Assembly: GCF_004353225.1 (NCBI RefSeq)
Contig: NZ_CP037934.1
Coordinates: 2,790,001-2,854,000 of the forward strand
Reading direction: 5' to 3'
Length of the DNA: 64,000 nt
Source of the DNA: Marinobacter sp. JH2
GTDB lineage: Bacteria; Pseudomonadota; Gammaproteobacteria; Pseudomonadales; Oleiphilaceae
Shown here: piece after piece, positions 17,167-26,992 of the stretch
Layout: the number at the start of each line of letters is the position of its first letter
Position numbering within the stretch: the stretch's first letter is position 1
The notes under the pieces: model-generated
Told to the model about the DNA's origin: nothing
What the model saw: the letters and a program-made list of their open reading frames with translations, nothing else
Database searches by the model: none
Made by a program: the position numbers and the translations under genes

Positions 17167-18542
17167 TGGCGGGTATTGGATTCGAACTCAGACGCATACT
17201 TAAACGCGACAGCCTTAGCAGTCTGATCGGCGCCTACGGACTTGCCAGCGTCATCAGTTCAGGCCCTTGGGTGCTTTCGGTACTCGGAGTGATGCTGATC
17301 GGTATCGTCAGCCTGACACTGGCGGTCCGTGATTTAGAGATCGTGCAGTTTTTAGTGTCGGTGACCTACCTGATGGCCATATCACTGGTGCTTTCGGGGT
17401 TATTCCAACATGTGTTTACCCGCTGGGTGGCCGACCGGCTCTATGAGAAGCGCAACGATCTGATTCTGCCCAACCTGATGGGCGTACTTTGGCTCTCAAC
17501 CGTACTGGCACTGCTGGGCGGGTTGCCGGCAATACTATTTTTGCTGCCAGACACCAGCACGCTGTATAAGTTGCTGATGCTGGCCAATTTCGTGGTGCTG
17601 TGTAACCTCTGGCCGGTTACCATCTTCCTGTCAGGGATGAAATCCTATTACCTGATTGTGGTGCTGTTCGCCGTTGGCTACACCACCGCGATTGTCGCCG
17701 CTTTGCTGTTATCCGGCCTAGGCCTTGAGGGTCTATTAGGCGGTCTGCTTCTGGGGCACAGCCTGTTGCTGTTCAGTTTTCTGTTCAGCATTATTCGACA
17801 ATACCCCAGCGACAAGTTGATCGATTTCAGCTTCACCCGGCGCTCACAAGTGTTCCCTACGCTGATTGCAACCGGGCTGTTGTTCAACGCCGCGGTCTGG
17901 GCCGACAAGTTCATCTTCTGGTTCCACCCGGACACCTCGCAGCACGTGATTGGCACTCTGCGGGCTTCCGCTATCTATGACCTATCGATTTTTCTAGCTT
18001 ATCTAGCCATCATTCCCGGTATGGCGGTGTTTCTCGTTCGTATGGAAACCGATTTTTCCGAAGCCTATGACCGCTTCTACACCGCCGTCCGGGAAGGCGA
18101 TACTCTCGCCCACATTAACGGCTTTCGGGATGAGATGGTGCGGGTAGCGCGCAACGGCATCTACGAAATCTGTAAGGTGCAAAGCTTCACACTGATCATT
18201 CTGTTCATCTGGGCCGACGAGATTCTCGCCGCTATCGGCATCTCCACCCTGTACTTGCCTATGTTCTACATCGATCTGGTCTCGGTGAGCATGCAGCTGA
18301 TTTTGCTGGCGATCCAGAACGTGCTGTTTTATCTGGATTCGCGCCACATCAACGTGTCTCTGTGCGTCATCTTTTTCGCCAGCAACCTGATTTTCACCTT
18401 AACCACCATCGAACTGGGCGCAAATTTCTACGGTTACGGATACGCAGGCGCGACCTTCCTGTCATCGGTCATAGGGCTGGCATTGCTGTCCCGTAAATTT
18501 GACCGGCTTGAGTACGAAACCTTCATGCTGCAAGGGCGCTAA
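17166..18542 (+). CDS. pelG: Pel inner-membrane transporter PelG
   Basis: A 458-aa inner-membrane protein with about twelve helices of the MOP/Wzx flippase superfamily. The start MAGIGFELRRILKRDSLSSL is the typical PelG N-terminus. It works with PelD, PelE and PelF to move the growing polymer across the inner membrane. The TGATG overlap with pelF and the 164-bp non-coding gap after it mark it as the last gene of the pel operon. I see no terminator in that gap. Confidence 0.94.
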   Translation: MAGIGFELRRILKRDSLSSLIGAYGLASVISSGPWVLSVLGVMLIGIVSLTLAVRDLEIVQFLVSVTYLMAISLVLSGLFQHVFTRWVADRLYEKRNDLILPNLMGVLWLSTVLALLGGLPAILFLLPDTSTLYKLLMLANFVVLCNLWPVTIFLSGMKSYYLIVVLFAVGYTTAIVAALLLSGLGLEGLLGGLLLGHSLLLFSFLFSIIRQYPSDKLIDFSFTRRSQVFPTLIATGLLFNAAVWADKFIFWFHPDTSQHVIGTLRASAIYDLSIFLAYLAIIPGMAVFLVRMETDFSEAYDRFYTAVREGDTLAHINGFRDEMVRVARNGIYEICKVQSFTLIILFIWADEILAAIGISTLYLPMFYIDLVSVSMQLILLAIQNVLFYLDSRHINVSLCVIFFASNLIFTLTTIELGANFYGYGYAGATFLSSVIGLALLSRKFDRLEYETFMLQGR

Positions 18543-18706
18543 CGGTAACCCAGAAAATTGCGTTTCTCGTCAAGGCTTCAGCGTGCGTCTCTGGACAAGC
18601 AACACGAACCGTAGGATCCTAAAAGATATTCTAAAAATAATACCGAGACGGCTGACTGGAAGTGCATCCGCAGACCGTCCCGATCCATGATCGTGAGGAC
18701 ACCGCA

Positions 18707-20350
18707 GTGACAGAGGCAATAACTCCAAAAAAACTCAAACCCAGCACCATCAGAATCGGCACCCGATACCGCGCCAACCGTTTAACGGGCCCTTACGATG
18801 CCATCGTCATTGGTTCAGGCATCGGCGGGCTGACTGCCGCGGCATGTCTCTCCCGCGCGGGCAAGAGGGTCCTGGTTCTGGAGCAACATTACACGGCGGG
18901 TGGCTACACCCACAGTTACGCACGCAACGGCTACGAATGGGATGTGGGGGTGCACTACATCGGTGATATGGGAGTGAGTACCACGCTTGCCCGTCGCCTG
19001 TTTGACTACATCACCGACAGTAACCTCAAGTGGGCCCCGATGGATGAAAACTACGACCGCTTCTTCCTCGGTGATAAAGTGGTCAATTTAAGGGCCGGCA
19101 AAGAAGGCCTTCGACACTCCTTACTGAACGCCTTTCCGGAAGAGGGCGAAGCCATCGACCGTTACGTCGCGCTGCTCGACCAGGTTACCAGTGGCATGCA
19201 GTGGTATACCCTGTCCAAACTTTCGCCGTCGCTGATCAGCCCGTTCGTCTCCAAAGGCTTGAATAAAGTCCTGCCGGACTGTTTCAACCGCACCACGTAC
19301 GATGTATTGAAGGAGCTGACCGATAACGAAGAACTCATCGGCGCCATCACCGGCCAATGGGGCGACTGTGGTGTAACGCCCAAGCAGTCCAGCTTTATGA
19401 TTCACGCCATCATCGCGAAACATTATTTGCACGGTGGCTATTACCCGGTCGGCGGTGCATCCGAAATTGCGAAAACCATCATCCCGGGCATCCAGGCCGC
19501 AGGCGGTGAAGTATTTACTTACGCCGATGTCACCGACATTCTGATTGAGAAGGGCAAAGCCGTAGGCGTTCGCATGGCCGATGGCGAAGAAATCCGGGCC
19601 CCGAAAATCATCAGTGGTGCCGGGGTCATCAACACCTATGAGCGGTTGCTGCCAAAAGAAGTCTCGGAAAAGGTCGGTTATCCACAAGACCGTAAGCACA
19701 TTAAACCGTCCATGGCACATATCGGACTGTACATCGGCCTCAAAGGAACACCGGAAGAACTCGGTTTGCCTCGCACCAACTTCTGGATTTATCCAGGGCC
19801 CGACCACGATGCCAGTGTGGGCAACTTCCTGAAAGACCCACACAACGCACCTTTCCCGGTGGTGTATTTGTCGTTTCCCGCAGCAAAAGATCCGGATTAC
19901 CAGAATCGCTGGCCCGGCACCTCAACGCTGGAGGTGGTGGCACCTACCTCCTGGGAGATGTTCGAATGCTGGCAAGGCAGTACCTGGGGCAAGCGCGGCG
20001 AGGATTACGAGGCCCTTAAAACCGAGATTACCGACAGGCTGCTAGAAGAAGTTTATGACAAGCTGCCTCAGCTACGCGGCAAAATCGATTACGTAGAAAC
20101 GTCCACCCCGCTGTCAACCGCCTGGTTCTGCCGTTACGAGGAAGGCGAGCTCTACGGTCTGGACCATACCCCTGAACGATTTGAACAGCGCTGGCTGAAG
20201 CCCAAAACCGACATCCCCGGCCTGTACCTGACCGGGCAGGACATTTTGACCTGCGGACTTGTGGGCGCGATGATTGGGGGGTTAATTACCACGCTCTCCA
20301 TCCAGGGCCTGAAAGGCGCCGGATTGGCCAAACGTATTTTCGTAGGCTAA
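18707..20350 (+). CDS. FAD-dependent oxidoreductase, phytoene desaturase/retinol saturase-like
   Basis: A 547-aa flavoprotein of COG1233. The N-terminal dinucleotide-binding motif is VIGSGIGGLTAAACLSRAGK followed by VLVLEQH. A central substrate domain contains GGASEIAKTIIPGIQAAGGE, and the C-terminal FAD-contact segment is YLTGQDILTCGLVGAM. The family includes CrtI, CrtISO and animal retinol saturase, which act on isoprenoid double bonds, but members without carotenoid context are mostly unassigned. GTG 18707 is chosen because GTGAGGAC lies just upstream; a GTG at 18662 is possible. No carotenoid genes are nearby, so I do not assign a pathway. Confidence 0.8.
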   Translation: MTEAITPKKLKPSTIRIGTRYRANRLTGPYDAIVIGSGIGGLTAAACLSRAGKRVLVLEQHYTAGGYTHSYARNGYEWDVGVHYIGDMGVSTTLARRLFDYITDSNLKWAPMDENYDRFFLGDKVVNLRAGKEGLRHSLLNAFPEEGEAIDRYVALLDQVTSGMQWYTLSKLSPSLISPFVSKGLNKVLPDCFNRTTYDVLKELTDNEELIGAITGQWGDCGVTPKQSSFMIHAIIAKHYLHGGYYPVGGASEIAKTIIPGIQAAGGEVFTYADVTDILIEKGKAVGVRMADGEEIRAPKIISGAGVINTYERLLPKEVSEKVGYPQDRKHIKPSMAHIGLYIGLKGTPEELGLPRTNFWIYPGPDHDASVGNFLKDPHNAPFPVVYLSFPAAKDPDYQNRWPGTSTLEVVAPTSWEMFECWQGSTWGKRGEDYEALKTEITDRLLEEVYDKLPQLRGKIDYVETSTPLSTAWFCRYEEGELYGLDHTPERFEQRWLKPKTDIPGLYLTGQDILTCGLVGAMIGGLITTLSIQGLKGAGLAKRIFVG

Positions 20351-20369
20351 AACTGATAGGTATAAAGCG

Positions 20370-20771
20370 ATGGCAGTGTTTTCCAAAAGGACCGCAGAAC
20401 AGCAACTAAATCAAGAAGCGGGCAAGGTCCGTAAAGACGATCTGGAAACACTGCTGCAACGGCAGGAGGCGATCGAGGCCAAAGTGAAAAGCAGCGGCCG
20501 CCTCCAGCGCTTCGGCACCGACATCAAACTGATGTTTTCCCTGATCCGGGATTATTGGAACGGTCGTTACCGCGCCGTGCCATGGAAAACCATTGCCGCA
20601 GTCGCAGGCGCTTTGCTGTATGTGTTGAATCCGCTCGATCTGATCCCGGATCTAATTTTTGGGTTTGGCTTACTCGACGATGCAGGTGTAGTGGCTCTTT
20701 GCCTGAAGCTGGTGGAATCGGACCTTCACAAATACGCAGCGTGGAAAGAATTGTCGGAAAAACCAGAATAA
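20370..20771 (+). CDS. DUF1232 (YkvA) family membrane protein
   Basis: A 133-aa protein with an N-terminal charged coiled region (EEL/KVRKDDLETLLQRQEAIEA) and a C-terminal DUF1232 domain. The domain is recognised by VLNPLDLIPDLIFGFGLLDD, which includes a short membrane-associated hairpin. It follows the flavoprotein gene by 19 bp and is probably co-transcribed with it. The role of DUF1232 proteins is not established. Confidence 0.8.
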   Translation: MAVFSKRTAEQQLNQEAGKVRKDDLETLLQRQEAIEAKVKSSGRLQRFGTDIKLMFSLIRDYWNGRYRAVPWKTIAAVAGALLYVLNPLDLIPDLIFGFGLLDDAGVVALCLKLVESDLHKYAAWKELSEKPE

Positions 20772-20857
20772 AGACCGAAGCAAATTGATCGTTTTGTTAA
20801 CTAAAGGTAATCTCACTTCTCGTCCTTTTCGCAACCAATAAACTCTCCGGAGCGCTC

Positions 20858-21634
20858 GTGGATTTCGCTACTCTGATCGGCCTTGTCGGCGCCATCTTAC
20901 TCATCGCTTCTGCCGTGATTCTTGGCGTTTCTCCAGACGTTTTTGTCAATTCAGCGTCTCTGCTGATTGTGGTAGGCGGCAGTCTTTTGGTGGTATTAGC
21001 CAAATTTAGCATTCCCCAGTTTCTCGGCGCTTTCAAGGCCGCAGCTCGGGCATTCAAGTTCAAACTTCCGGAAACTCAGAACAGCATCGAAGAACTGGTC
21101 GAGATTGCCAGCATTGCCCGTAAAGAGGGACCGCTGGGTCTGGAGGGCCGGGAGGTCAGTTCCCCGTTCCTCGCCAGTGGCATCCAGATGCTGGTCGATG
21201 GTCAGAACGACGAAACCATCAAACAACTGCTGGATAAAGAGCGATTGATGACCCTGGATTACAACCGCTCCGGTTCCAAAGTCTTCACCGCTTTGGCTGA
21301 CGTGGCCCCGGCGATGGGCATGATCGGAACGCTAATCGGTCTGGTACAGATGCTGTCCAACATGGAAGACCCGAAATCCATCGGGCCGGCCATGGCGGTA
21401 GCACTGCTAACCACGCTTTACGGTGCCATGATCGCCACCATGATTGCCTCGCCCATTGCCGACAAGCTCTCGCTGCGGATGACCGAAGAGGCCCGCATGC
21501 AAATGCTCTACACCGACGCTCTGGTGGCCATACAACAAGGTACCAACCCCCGCGTTATCGAACAGATGCTTTCGAGCTATTTGCCCCCGAATCAGCGCGA
21601 TAAAGCACCCGAGCAAGAGGCGAGCGGCGGATAA
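20858..21634 (+). CDS. pomA: Flagellar motor stator protein PomA (MotA family)
   Basis: A 258-aa inner-membrane stator subunit with a GTG start (MDFATLIGLVGAILLIAS). It has four helices and a cytoplasmic loop between helices 2 and 3 rich in charged residues (KLPETQNSIEELVEIASIARKEG) that contacts FliG. The TM3-TM4 signature FTALADVAPAMGMIGTLIGL is typical of the PomA/MotA pair. Similarity and length favour the sodium-coupled PomA type over E. coli MotA, which is usually longer, but ion specificity is inferred. pomB starts 5 bp after its stop. Confidence 0.9.
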   Translation: MDFATLIGLVGAILLIASAVILGVSPDVFVNSASLLIVVGGSLLVVLAKFSIPQFLGAFKAAARAFKFKLPETQNSIEELVEIASIARKEGPLGLEGREVSSPFLASGIQMLVDGQNDETIKQLLDKERLMTLDYNRSGSKVFTALADVAPAMGMIGTLIGLVQMLSNMEDPKSIGPAMAVALLTTLYGAMIATMIASPIADKLSLRMTEEARMQMLYTDALVAIQQGTNPRVIEQMLSSYLPPNQRDKAPEQEASGG

Positions 21635-21639
21635 GCACT

Positions 21640-22575
21640 ATGGATGAGCTGCCAGAAGAGGAAAAACCGGGAATCCCGGCGTGGGTTGTTACCTTCGCCG
21701 ATCTGATGTCTTTGCTGATGTGCTTCTTCGTGCTTTTGTTGTCGTTCTCCGAGATCGACGCAATGAAGTTCAAGCAGATTGCCGGCGAGCTATCGAAAGC
21801 TTTTGGTGTGCAGCGCGAGGTGCCCGCTTTGGAGATACCTCAAGGGACCAGTCCTATTTTTGACAAGTTCTCCCCGGCTCCGCCCGAGCCGACAGTGGTC
21901 AATGAAATCCGCCAAACCACCACCGACCAGAAACCCGAGCTGGAAACGCTCAAGAGCCCGACGGAGGAAGTCCGGGAAGAGGCTGCAAAGGAAGCGCTCG
22001 AAGCCAACGCAGCACGTATTCGTGAGGTACTGGCTGAAGCGCTTGAAGACGGGCGAATTACAGTCGAAGCCGACTTAGATCAGCACCGTATCGTTATTCG
22101 GGTTGAGGAAAAAGGGTCCTTCCCGTCAGGTTCGGCAGAGCTAACCTGGGAGTTCGAAACCTTGCTACTGGAAATGGCTGAGGTACTGGCGGATATTCCG
22201 GGCGAGCTGACGGTCGAGGGTCACACCGACGATATTCCAATTCGCAATTCCCGTTTTTACAGCAACTGGGATTTGTCAGCGGCCCGCGCCGCAGCCGTTG
22301 CCAATGCGTTGCTGGCAACCGGCGGGGTTGAGCCCACGAGGCTGGCCGTTAAGGGGCTCGCGGATACCGAACCGCGGGTTGAGAATGACTCCCCAGAAAG
22401 CCGCGCCAAGAATCGCCGGGTCGAGATTATTGTTGATATGTACGAACCGCAAGAAGAAGAGCGCATGCGCCTGAGGGAGCTGATTCATAGGAGTAGCGAA
22501 CAGGGCGAAACCATCATCGATGTTCGCTCCGCCACGCCCGGAAGTGCTCAACCCACGACAATAGGGCCGGAATAA
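21640..22575 (+). CDS. pomB: Flagellar motor stator protein PomB (MotB family, OmpA domain)
   Basis: A 311-aa stator subunit. One transmembrane helix carries the ion-binding Asp in VTFADLMSLLMCFFVLLLSF. A long linker (about 60-150) leads to the peptidoglycan-binding OmpA domain (TVEGHTDDIPI, SAARAAAVANALL, RAKNRRVEIIV; about 170-270). An acidic then polar C-terminal tail extends past the domain. Its last 62 bases overlap the convergent RND pump gene, which is unusual for two conserved genes. The tail is therefore likely of little functional weight. Confidence 0.92.
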   Translation: MDELPEEEKPGIPAWVVTFADLMSLLMCFFVLLLSFSEIDAMKFKQIAGELSKAFGVQREVPALEIPQGTSPIFDKFSPAPPEPTVVNEIRQTTTDQKPELETLKSPTEEVREEAAKEALEANAARIREVLAEALEDGRITVEADLDQHRIVIRVEEKGSFPSGSAELTWEFETLLLEMAEVLADIPGELTVEGHTDDIPIRNSRFYSNWDLSAARAAAVANALLATGGVEPTRLAVKGLADTEPRVENDSPESRAKNRRVEIIVDMYEPQEEERMRLRELIHRSSEQGETIIDVRSATPGSAQPTTIGPE

Positions 22576-25500
22576 CCAGCAGCACCAGCACCGTCGACAA
22601 AGCCAGACCAAACGCGATAGACGTGGCCATGGGAATCAGGAACTGAGCTTGCAGTGATGTCTCGAATAACAGCGGCATCAGCCCGCCAATGGTAGTGAGC
22701 GAAGTCAGTAGCACTGCGCGAACCCGCTGAACGACTGCTTCGTTCAACGCATCGGTAATCTCGAGCCCTTTCTGCCGCTGTTGATTGTAAAAGGCCACCA
22801 GAATGATTGCGTTATTCACCACAATTCCAGACAGGCCAAACAGGCCGAATAACGACAGGATCGTCAGTTGTAAGCCCATCAACCAATGCCCCAGCAACGC
22901 GCCCACCAAGGCAAACGGAATGATCGCCATGACGATCACAGGCAGCAGCCAAGAGGCAAAAACCCACGCTAATACCACGTACATCAGTCCGACACCGATG
23001 ATCAGCCCTGCTTTCATATCATCCATGGTTTCACGCTGGTCGGCGGACCGGCCTTCGAAGCTATAGCGCACGCCATACCGGCTGGCAACATCAGGCAACA
23101 CCTTGGCTTCCAAGCTTTCTAACACCTGGTCTGTGGTGGCTATCCGGGTATTTAGCGCCGATGTCACCTCCACAGCTAGCTTACCATCCGCATGGCGCAA
23201 CGCCTGAAAACCCTGACGATGATCCAGATTCATCACCTGCATCAAAGGAACAAAGCGTCCATCCGGAGCACGCACGGTCATACGTTCCAATGTGGAGTAT
23301 TCTTCGCGTTGGCTTTGCGGTAGCTGCACGCGCACTTCAATCTCGTCGCGGCCTTGTTGATAAATCTGCGCCACACGACCATCAAACGCGGCTCGAAGCT
23401 GCCGGCCCAGGTCAACCGTGGTCAAACCCAGAGCCTCGCCATAGGCGCTCACTTGATAGATCAACTGCTCCCGTCCCCAAGGCATGTCATCTTCCACATC
23501 CAGCACGCCGGGCAAAGTACTTAAGGCTTGCGCCAGTTCATCTGCGGCTTTTTTCAGGTCGGGCGCATTATTGCCGGTCAATCGCACATTCACATCGCGC
23601 CCCGGTGGCCCGGCCTGTCGTTCGGTGATGTTCAAAGCATCCAGGCCAGCAGGTAAGTTCAGTCGGCTGCGCCACTCTCGGATAAAATCCGGATTACGGA
23701 CCGAACGCTGATCAGAAGGCACCAGCTCAACCAACATCGCACCCAATTCATCGTCGTTTCGAGAGCTACCTTCGGCACCTAAAGTGGCGCCATAGGTGGT
23801 TACCGCGTTTAAAATCAGACCACCCCCAAGGGCCTTATCGGTTTCTGCGAGCGACTGCTGCATATCATGAATGAAGTTCTCTACGGTGCATTTATCCGTG
23901 CCGGCAACAAAACTGGCGTTAGCATAAAACACCGAAGGTTCCGGCGTCGGAAAGAAATTGAACCCCAGTCGCCCGCCAGCCAACAAACCCGCAGTCAACA
24001 AAGCCAGCGCCACCGCTGTGGCAACGGTGGCGCCTCGGTGTTCCAGACTGCTGCGGGAAAATTGTCGAAACTGACCGTGGCGAAAACGGTCAAAACCCTG
24101 TTCAAATCGATCTCGAAAGCGAGTTATGAGATTCCGGTGATCGGCGCCGCCTTGATCTGGTTTAGTCGTGGTTATAAAAGCTCGCCGCAAGTGTGAAGGC
24201 AACACTATGAAGCATTCCAGCAGCGACGCCACCAACACACAGATCATCACCAGCGGAATATCTCCCAAGATATTGCCGATAATTCCACCCACCACCAACA
24301 GCGGCATGAACGCCGCAACGGTTGTCATTGAAGAAGCCAGTACCGGCCAAACCATCCGTTTAGCAGCCCCTTCCGCAGCATAAATAGATTCTTCCCCCAA
24401 TCGCGCGTGAGCGTCGGCGTCTTCACCCACCACAATGGCGTCGTCCACGATCACACCCAGCGCCATGATCAATGCAAACAACGACATCATGTTGATGGAG
24501 CCACCCAACAGCCACAGCACCGCTAACGCCGCCATAAATGCCGTGGGGATACCAATAGCAACCCAAGCTGCCACACGCCCGGGCAAGAACAAATACAACA
24601 GGGTGATAACAATAACCAAACCACTCAAACCGTTGTTTACCAACAAGGAAATTCGGTCTTCCAGCAATTGCCAGGTTTCGTCGTAAACGTCGAGTTTGAT
24701 AGTAGGCGGCAAGCCCGGGCGAGTATCCTCCAGCCAACGCTCCAACACTCTGGCTGCCTCCAGAGAATTACCGTTCTCCACTCGCTGCAATTGCAGCTCA
24801 ACGGCGGGATGGCCGGCATTTTCCATCACCGTCTGGTTGTCGCGACTCTCTTGATGGATGATGGCAACATCACCCAGTTGCAGCCGGATACGATCGTTAC
24901 TCAGAAGAGGTAACGCTTCAAATTCTTGAGGGCTCCGGCGCTGCTCCACCGAGCGTAGCTCCCGGGTCGCATCCTGTTGAGCCATCATTCCAGCAGGGAG
25001 ATCTCGAGATACTGAGGCGACCCGGTCAGCGATTTGCTCCAACGTCAGCCCCAAGGTTTCAAGGCGATCTACCGGCACATCGATGCTAATTTGCTGTTCC
25101 GGCAAACCGCGGATGCTGATCCGGTCGATGCCCCGACTCAGCAGCTCATCTTCAAAGCGATACACCATGTCACGCAGTTCACTGCGATCCACGGCGCCGT
25201 ATACCAGCAACCGAGCAACCGGCTCGTACCGCTCTATCCGCGTGACCCGGGGCTCTTCCGCATCCGCTGGAAGGTTGTTGAATTCATCCACTTGCTGACG
25301 CACATCATCCACGGCCTGGACCGGGTCAGTGCCTTCGTGAAACTCCAGCGTGATCGACGACACGCTCTGGGCAGAGGTTGAGGTCATTTTCTTCAACCCG
25401 TCTACACTTCGTAGCTTTTGTTCCAGTGGATCGGTAATGCCCAGCTCTACATCCTCGGCAGAGGCCCCACTCCAGACCACCCGAACGCTCACCATGTCCA

Positions 25501-25636
25501 AGGCGAAAGTCGGAAAAAACTGGATGTTCATTCGAGTCAGTGCCAATACACCGCCCAAAAGCATAACGAGCATCACCAGATTGCCGGCAACCCGGTGATG
25601 AACAAAAAATCCAATTACGCCTTTTTTACGTTTCAC
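22514..25636 (-). CDS. RND efflux transporter permease (AcrB/MexB superfamily)
   Basis: A 1040-aa inner-membrane proton-driven efflux pump with twelve helices and two large periplasmic loops. Helix 4 carries the proton-relay pair in ALGVIVDDAIVVGEDADAH, and the C-terminal half shows LFGLFGLSGIVVNNAIILV, matching the HAE-1/HAE-2-like subgroup. The substrate is unknown, and no outer-membrane factor gene is adjacent, so it would borrow a TolC-like channel. Its start overlaps the adaptor stop as ATGA. Its 3' end overlaps pomB by 62 bases. Confidence 0.92.
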   Translation of the reverse strand: MKRKKGVIGFFVHHRVAGNLVMLVMLLGGVLALTRMNIQFFPTFALDMVSVRVVWSGASAEDVELGITDPLEQKLRSVDGLKKMTSTSAQSVSSITLEFHEGTDPVQAVDDVRQQVDEFNNLPADAEEPRVTRIERYEPVARLLVYGAVDRSELRDMVYRFEDELLSRGIDRISIRGLPEQQISIDVPVDRLETLGLTLEQIADRVASVSRDLPAGMMAQQDATRELRSVEQRRSPQEFEALPLLSNDRIRLQLGDVAIIHQESRDNQTVMENAGHPAVELQLQRVENGNSLEAARVLERWLEDTRPGLPPTIKLDVYDETWQLLEDRISLLVNNGLSGLVIVITLLYLFLPGRVAAWVAIGIPTAFMAALAVLWLLGGSINMMSLFALIMALGVIVDDAIVVGEDADAHARLGEESIYAAEGAAKRMVWPVLASSMTTVAAFMPLLVVGGIIGNILGDIPLVMICVLVASLLECFIVLPSHLRRAFITTTKPDQGGADHRNLITRFRDRFEQGFDRFRHGQFRQFSRSSLEHRGATVATAVALALLTAGLLAGGRLGFNFFPTPEPSVFYANASFVAGTDKCTVENFIHDMQQSLAETDKALGGGLILNAVTTYGATLGAEGSSRNDDELGAMLVELVPSDQRSVRNPDFIREWRSRLNLPAGLDALNITERQAGPPGRDVNVRLTGNNAPDLKKAADELAQALSTLPGVLDVEDDMPWGREQLIYQVSAYGEALGLTTVDLGRQLRAAFDGRVAQIYQQGRDEIEVRVQLPQSQREEYSTLERMTVRAPDGRFVPLMQVMNLDHRQGFQALRHADGKLAVEVTSALNTRIATTDQVLESLEAKVLPDVASRYGVRYSFEGRSADQRETMDDMKAGLIIGVGLMYVVLAWVFASWLLPVIVMAIIPFALVGALLGHWLMGLQLTILSLFGLFGLSGIVVNNAIILVAFYNQQRQKGLEITDALNEAVVQRVRAVLLTSLTTIGGLMPLLFETSLQAQFLIPMATSIAFGLALSTVLVLLVIPALLSWVEHFRAWRSEHR

Positions 25637-26874
25637 CGGGAGAGACCTCCCGCTGCATCGGCTACTTCAACTTTGAGTCCTGTCACTGCGTTGGGCAGAT
25701 GCGTAGTGATCAATTGTGCCCCGGGCGTTAGCTGTTCTCCGGATATCAGTAACCGGCGTTCGCCGCTAATGCTTTGAGCTTCGCCGATTCGGTTTACCTT
25801 AATCCGCTCCAGGCGATGCTCGCCAGTCATCAGATACACACTGTCGGCGCCATACAATGCGCTGAACGGAATGGCTACCACTCGCTCCCGCTCGGGCCGC
25901 TCAAGGCTAACGGGCAGCAGCGCCCCGGGGCGCAACCCCTCCGCTCCGCCGATCGGCGTTAGAATGACTTCGGTTCCAGCTGGATCACTGGTCCCGGCAA
26001 AGCGCTCCAACCGAAAACGAACCTGCCGCCGCTCGTCGTAGGCCGCAAGCTGGTCGCCGGCAGCCAAAGCCGCACCCAACTCTTCCCGATATCTGTCAGG
26101 AACTCTGGCACGAAGTTCCAAGCCGTTTATGTTGTAGATCGACAGCAGTGGTTGGTTTCGAGCTATCTGGTCGCCTTCAGCAACTTGTAAATCGGTCACC
26201 ACTCCCTGAAAAGGGGCAACAACCCGGGCACGTTCGGCATCTCTCTGCGTGCTTGCCAAGGTGGCTTCCGCTTGCGCCAGCCGGGCCTTCAGGCTCTGTA
26301 AGCGCGCGGGGTGTTCATCAACGGCTCGTTGCCGCCCATTGAGTGTAAGTGCCGCCCGCGCGGCTGAATCTGTTGCTGCCTCCAAGTTTTCTCGAGAGGC
26401 CAGCTTGCGTTCAACCAGCGCCTGAGTACGATCCCTTTGCCGACGGGCATTGTTCAGAATTGCTTTCTCACTTTTTAACGAACTCAGATCATTCTGGTAG
26501 CGCACCTGTTCTGACCGAATTTGCGCTTCAAGATCGGATACCTGAGATTTCGCTTGTGTCAGCAGAGGCTCGACATCCTGACGGTCCAGCGCAACCAACA
26601 AAGCACCCGGCTCAACCCTCTGGCCTTCGGCCACCGGTCGATCCGCAATGCGCCCTGCCATGGCAGCGACTACCGATACCTTTCTGGGCGCAACGACTTC
26701 GCCATAGAGGGGTAGCACAGGCCTGTGGGTTTTGAGTTCAACCACTTGAACCTGCACCCGCCAGCTACGCTCGACAGCGGTTACCTGAGCAGGCTCTGGG
26801 CGGGTCATTTTCAAAAAGATAAATCCGAGCCCCCCAGCGATCAGAATAATGACGGGTATAATTCTTTTGGACAT
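25633..26874 (-). CDS. RND efflux periplasmic adaptor subunit
   Basis: A 413-aa membrane-fusion protein with an N-terminal anchor (MSKRIIPVIILIAGGLGFIF). A lipoyl half-motif (AGRIADRPVAEGQRVEPGALL) is followed by a long coiled-coil hairpin (about 110-210, QAKSQVSDLEAQIRSEQ and on). A second lipoyl half (VVAPFQGVVTDLQVAEGDQI) and beta-barrel domains follow. It links the permease encoded next to it to an outer-membrane channel. ATG 26874 must be close to the true start because a stop codon lies three codons upstream. No good ribosome site is visible; a palindrome occupies that position. Confidence 0.9.
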   Translation of the reverse strand: MSKRIIPVIILIAGGLGFIFLKMTRPEPAQVTAVERSWRVQVQVVELKTHRPVLPLYGEVVAPRKVSVVAAMAGRIADRPVAEGQRVEPGALLVALDRQDVEPLLTQAKSQVSDLEAQIRSEQVRYQNDLSSLKSEKAILNNARRQRDRTQALVERKLASRENLEAATDSAARAALTLNGRQRAVDEHPARLQSLKARLAQAEATLASTQRDAERARVVAPFQGVVTDLQVAEGDQIARNQPLLSIYNINGLELRARVPDRYREELGAALAAGDQLAAYDERRQVRFRLERFAGTSDPAGTEVILTPIGGAEGLRPGALLPVSLERPERERVVAIPFSALYGADSVYLMTGEHRLERIKVNRIGEAQSISGERRLLISGEQLTPGAQLITTHLPNAVTGLKVEVADAAGGLSR

Positions 26875-26880
26875 AGCGAG

Positions 26881-26892
26881 TTAGCCGGCTAA
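26881..26892. promoter_or_regulatory. 12-bp perfect palindrome next to the RND adaptor start
   Basis: TTAGCCGGCTAA is a perfect palindrome six bases from the adaptor ATG, where a ribosome site would be expected. It could be an operator for a repressor or limit translation. Only the symmetry is observed. Confidence 0.3.
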
Positions 26893-26992
26893 GGTAAATT
26901 AAGTTCCGCCATAACAAGGCGACGAATAGCATTATACTTCCTAGAGACATCCCCAGATTGCAATAAACAGCACGGTCAGGAGTACTATACGT

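Noticed and set aside
19121-19843. 240-codon minus-strand ORF inside the FAD oxidoreductase gene
   Set aside because: It has no family resemblance and lies opposite a well-conserved gene; it is explained by codon bias.
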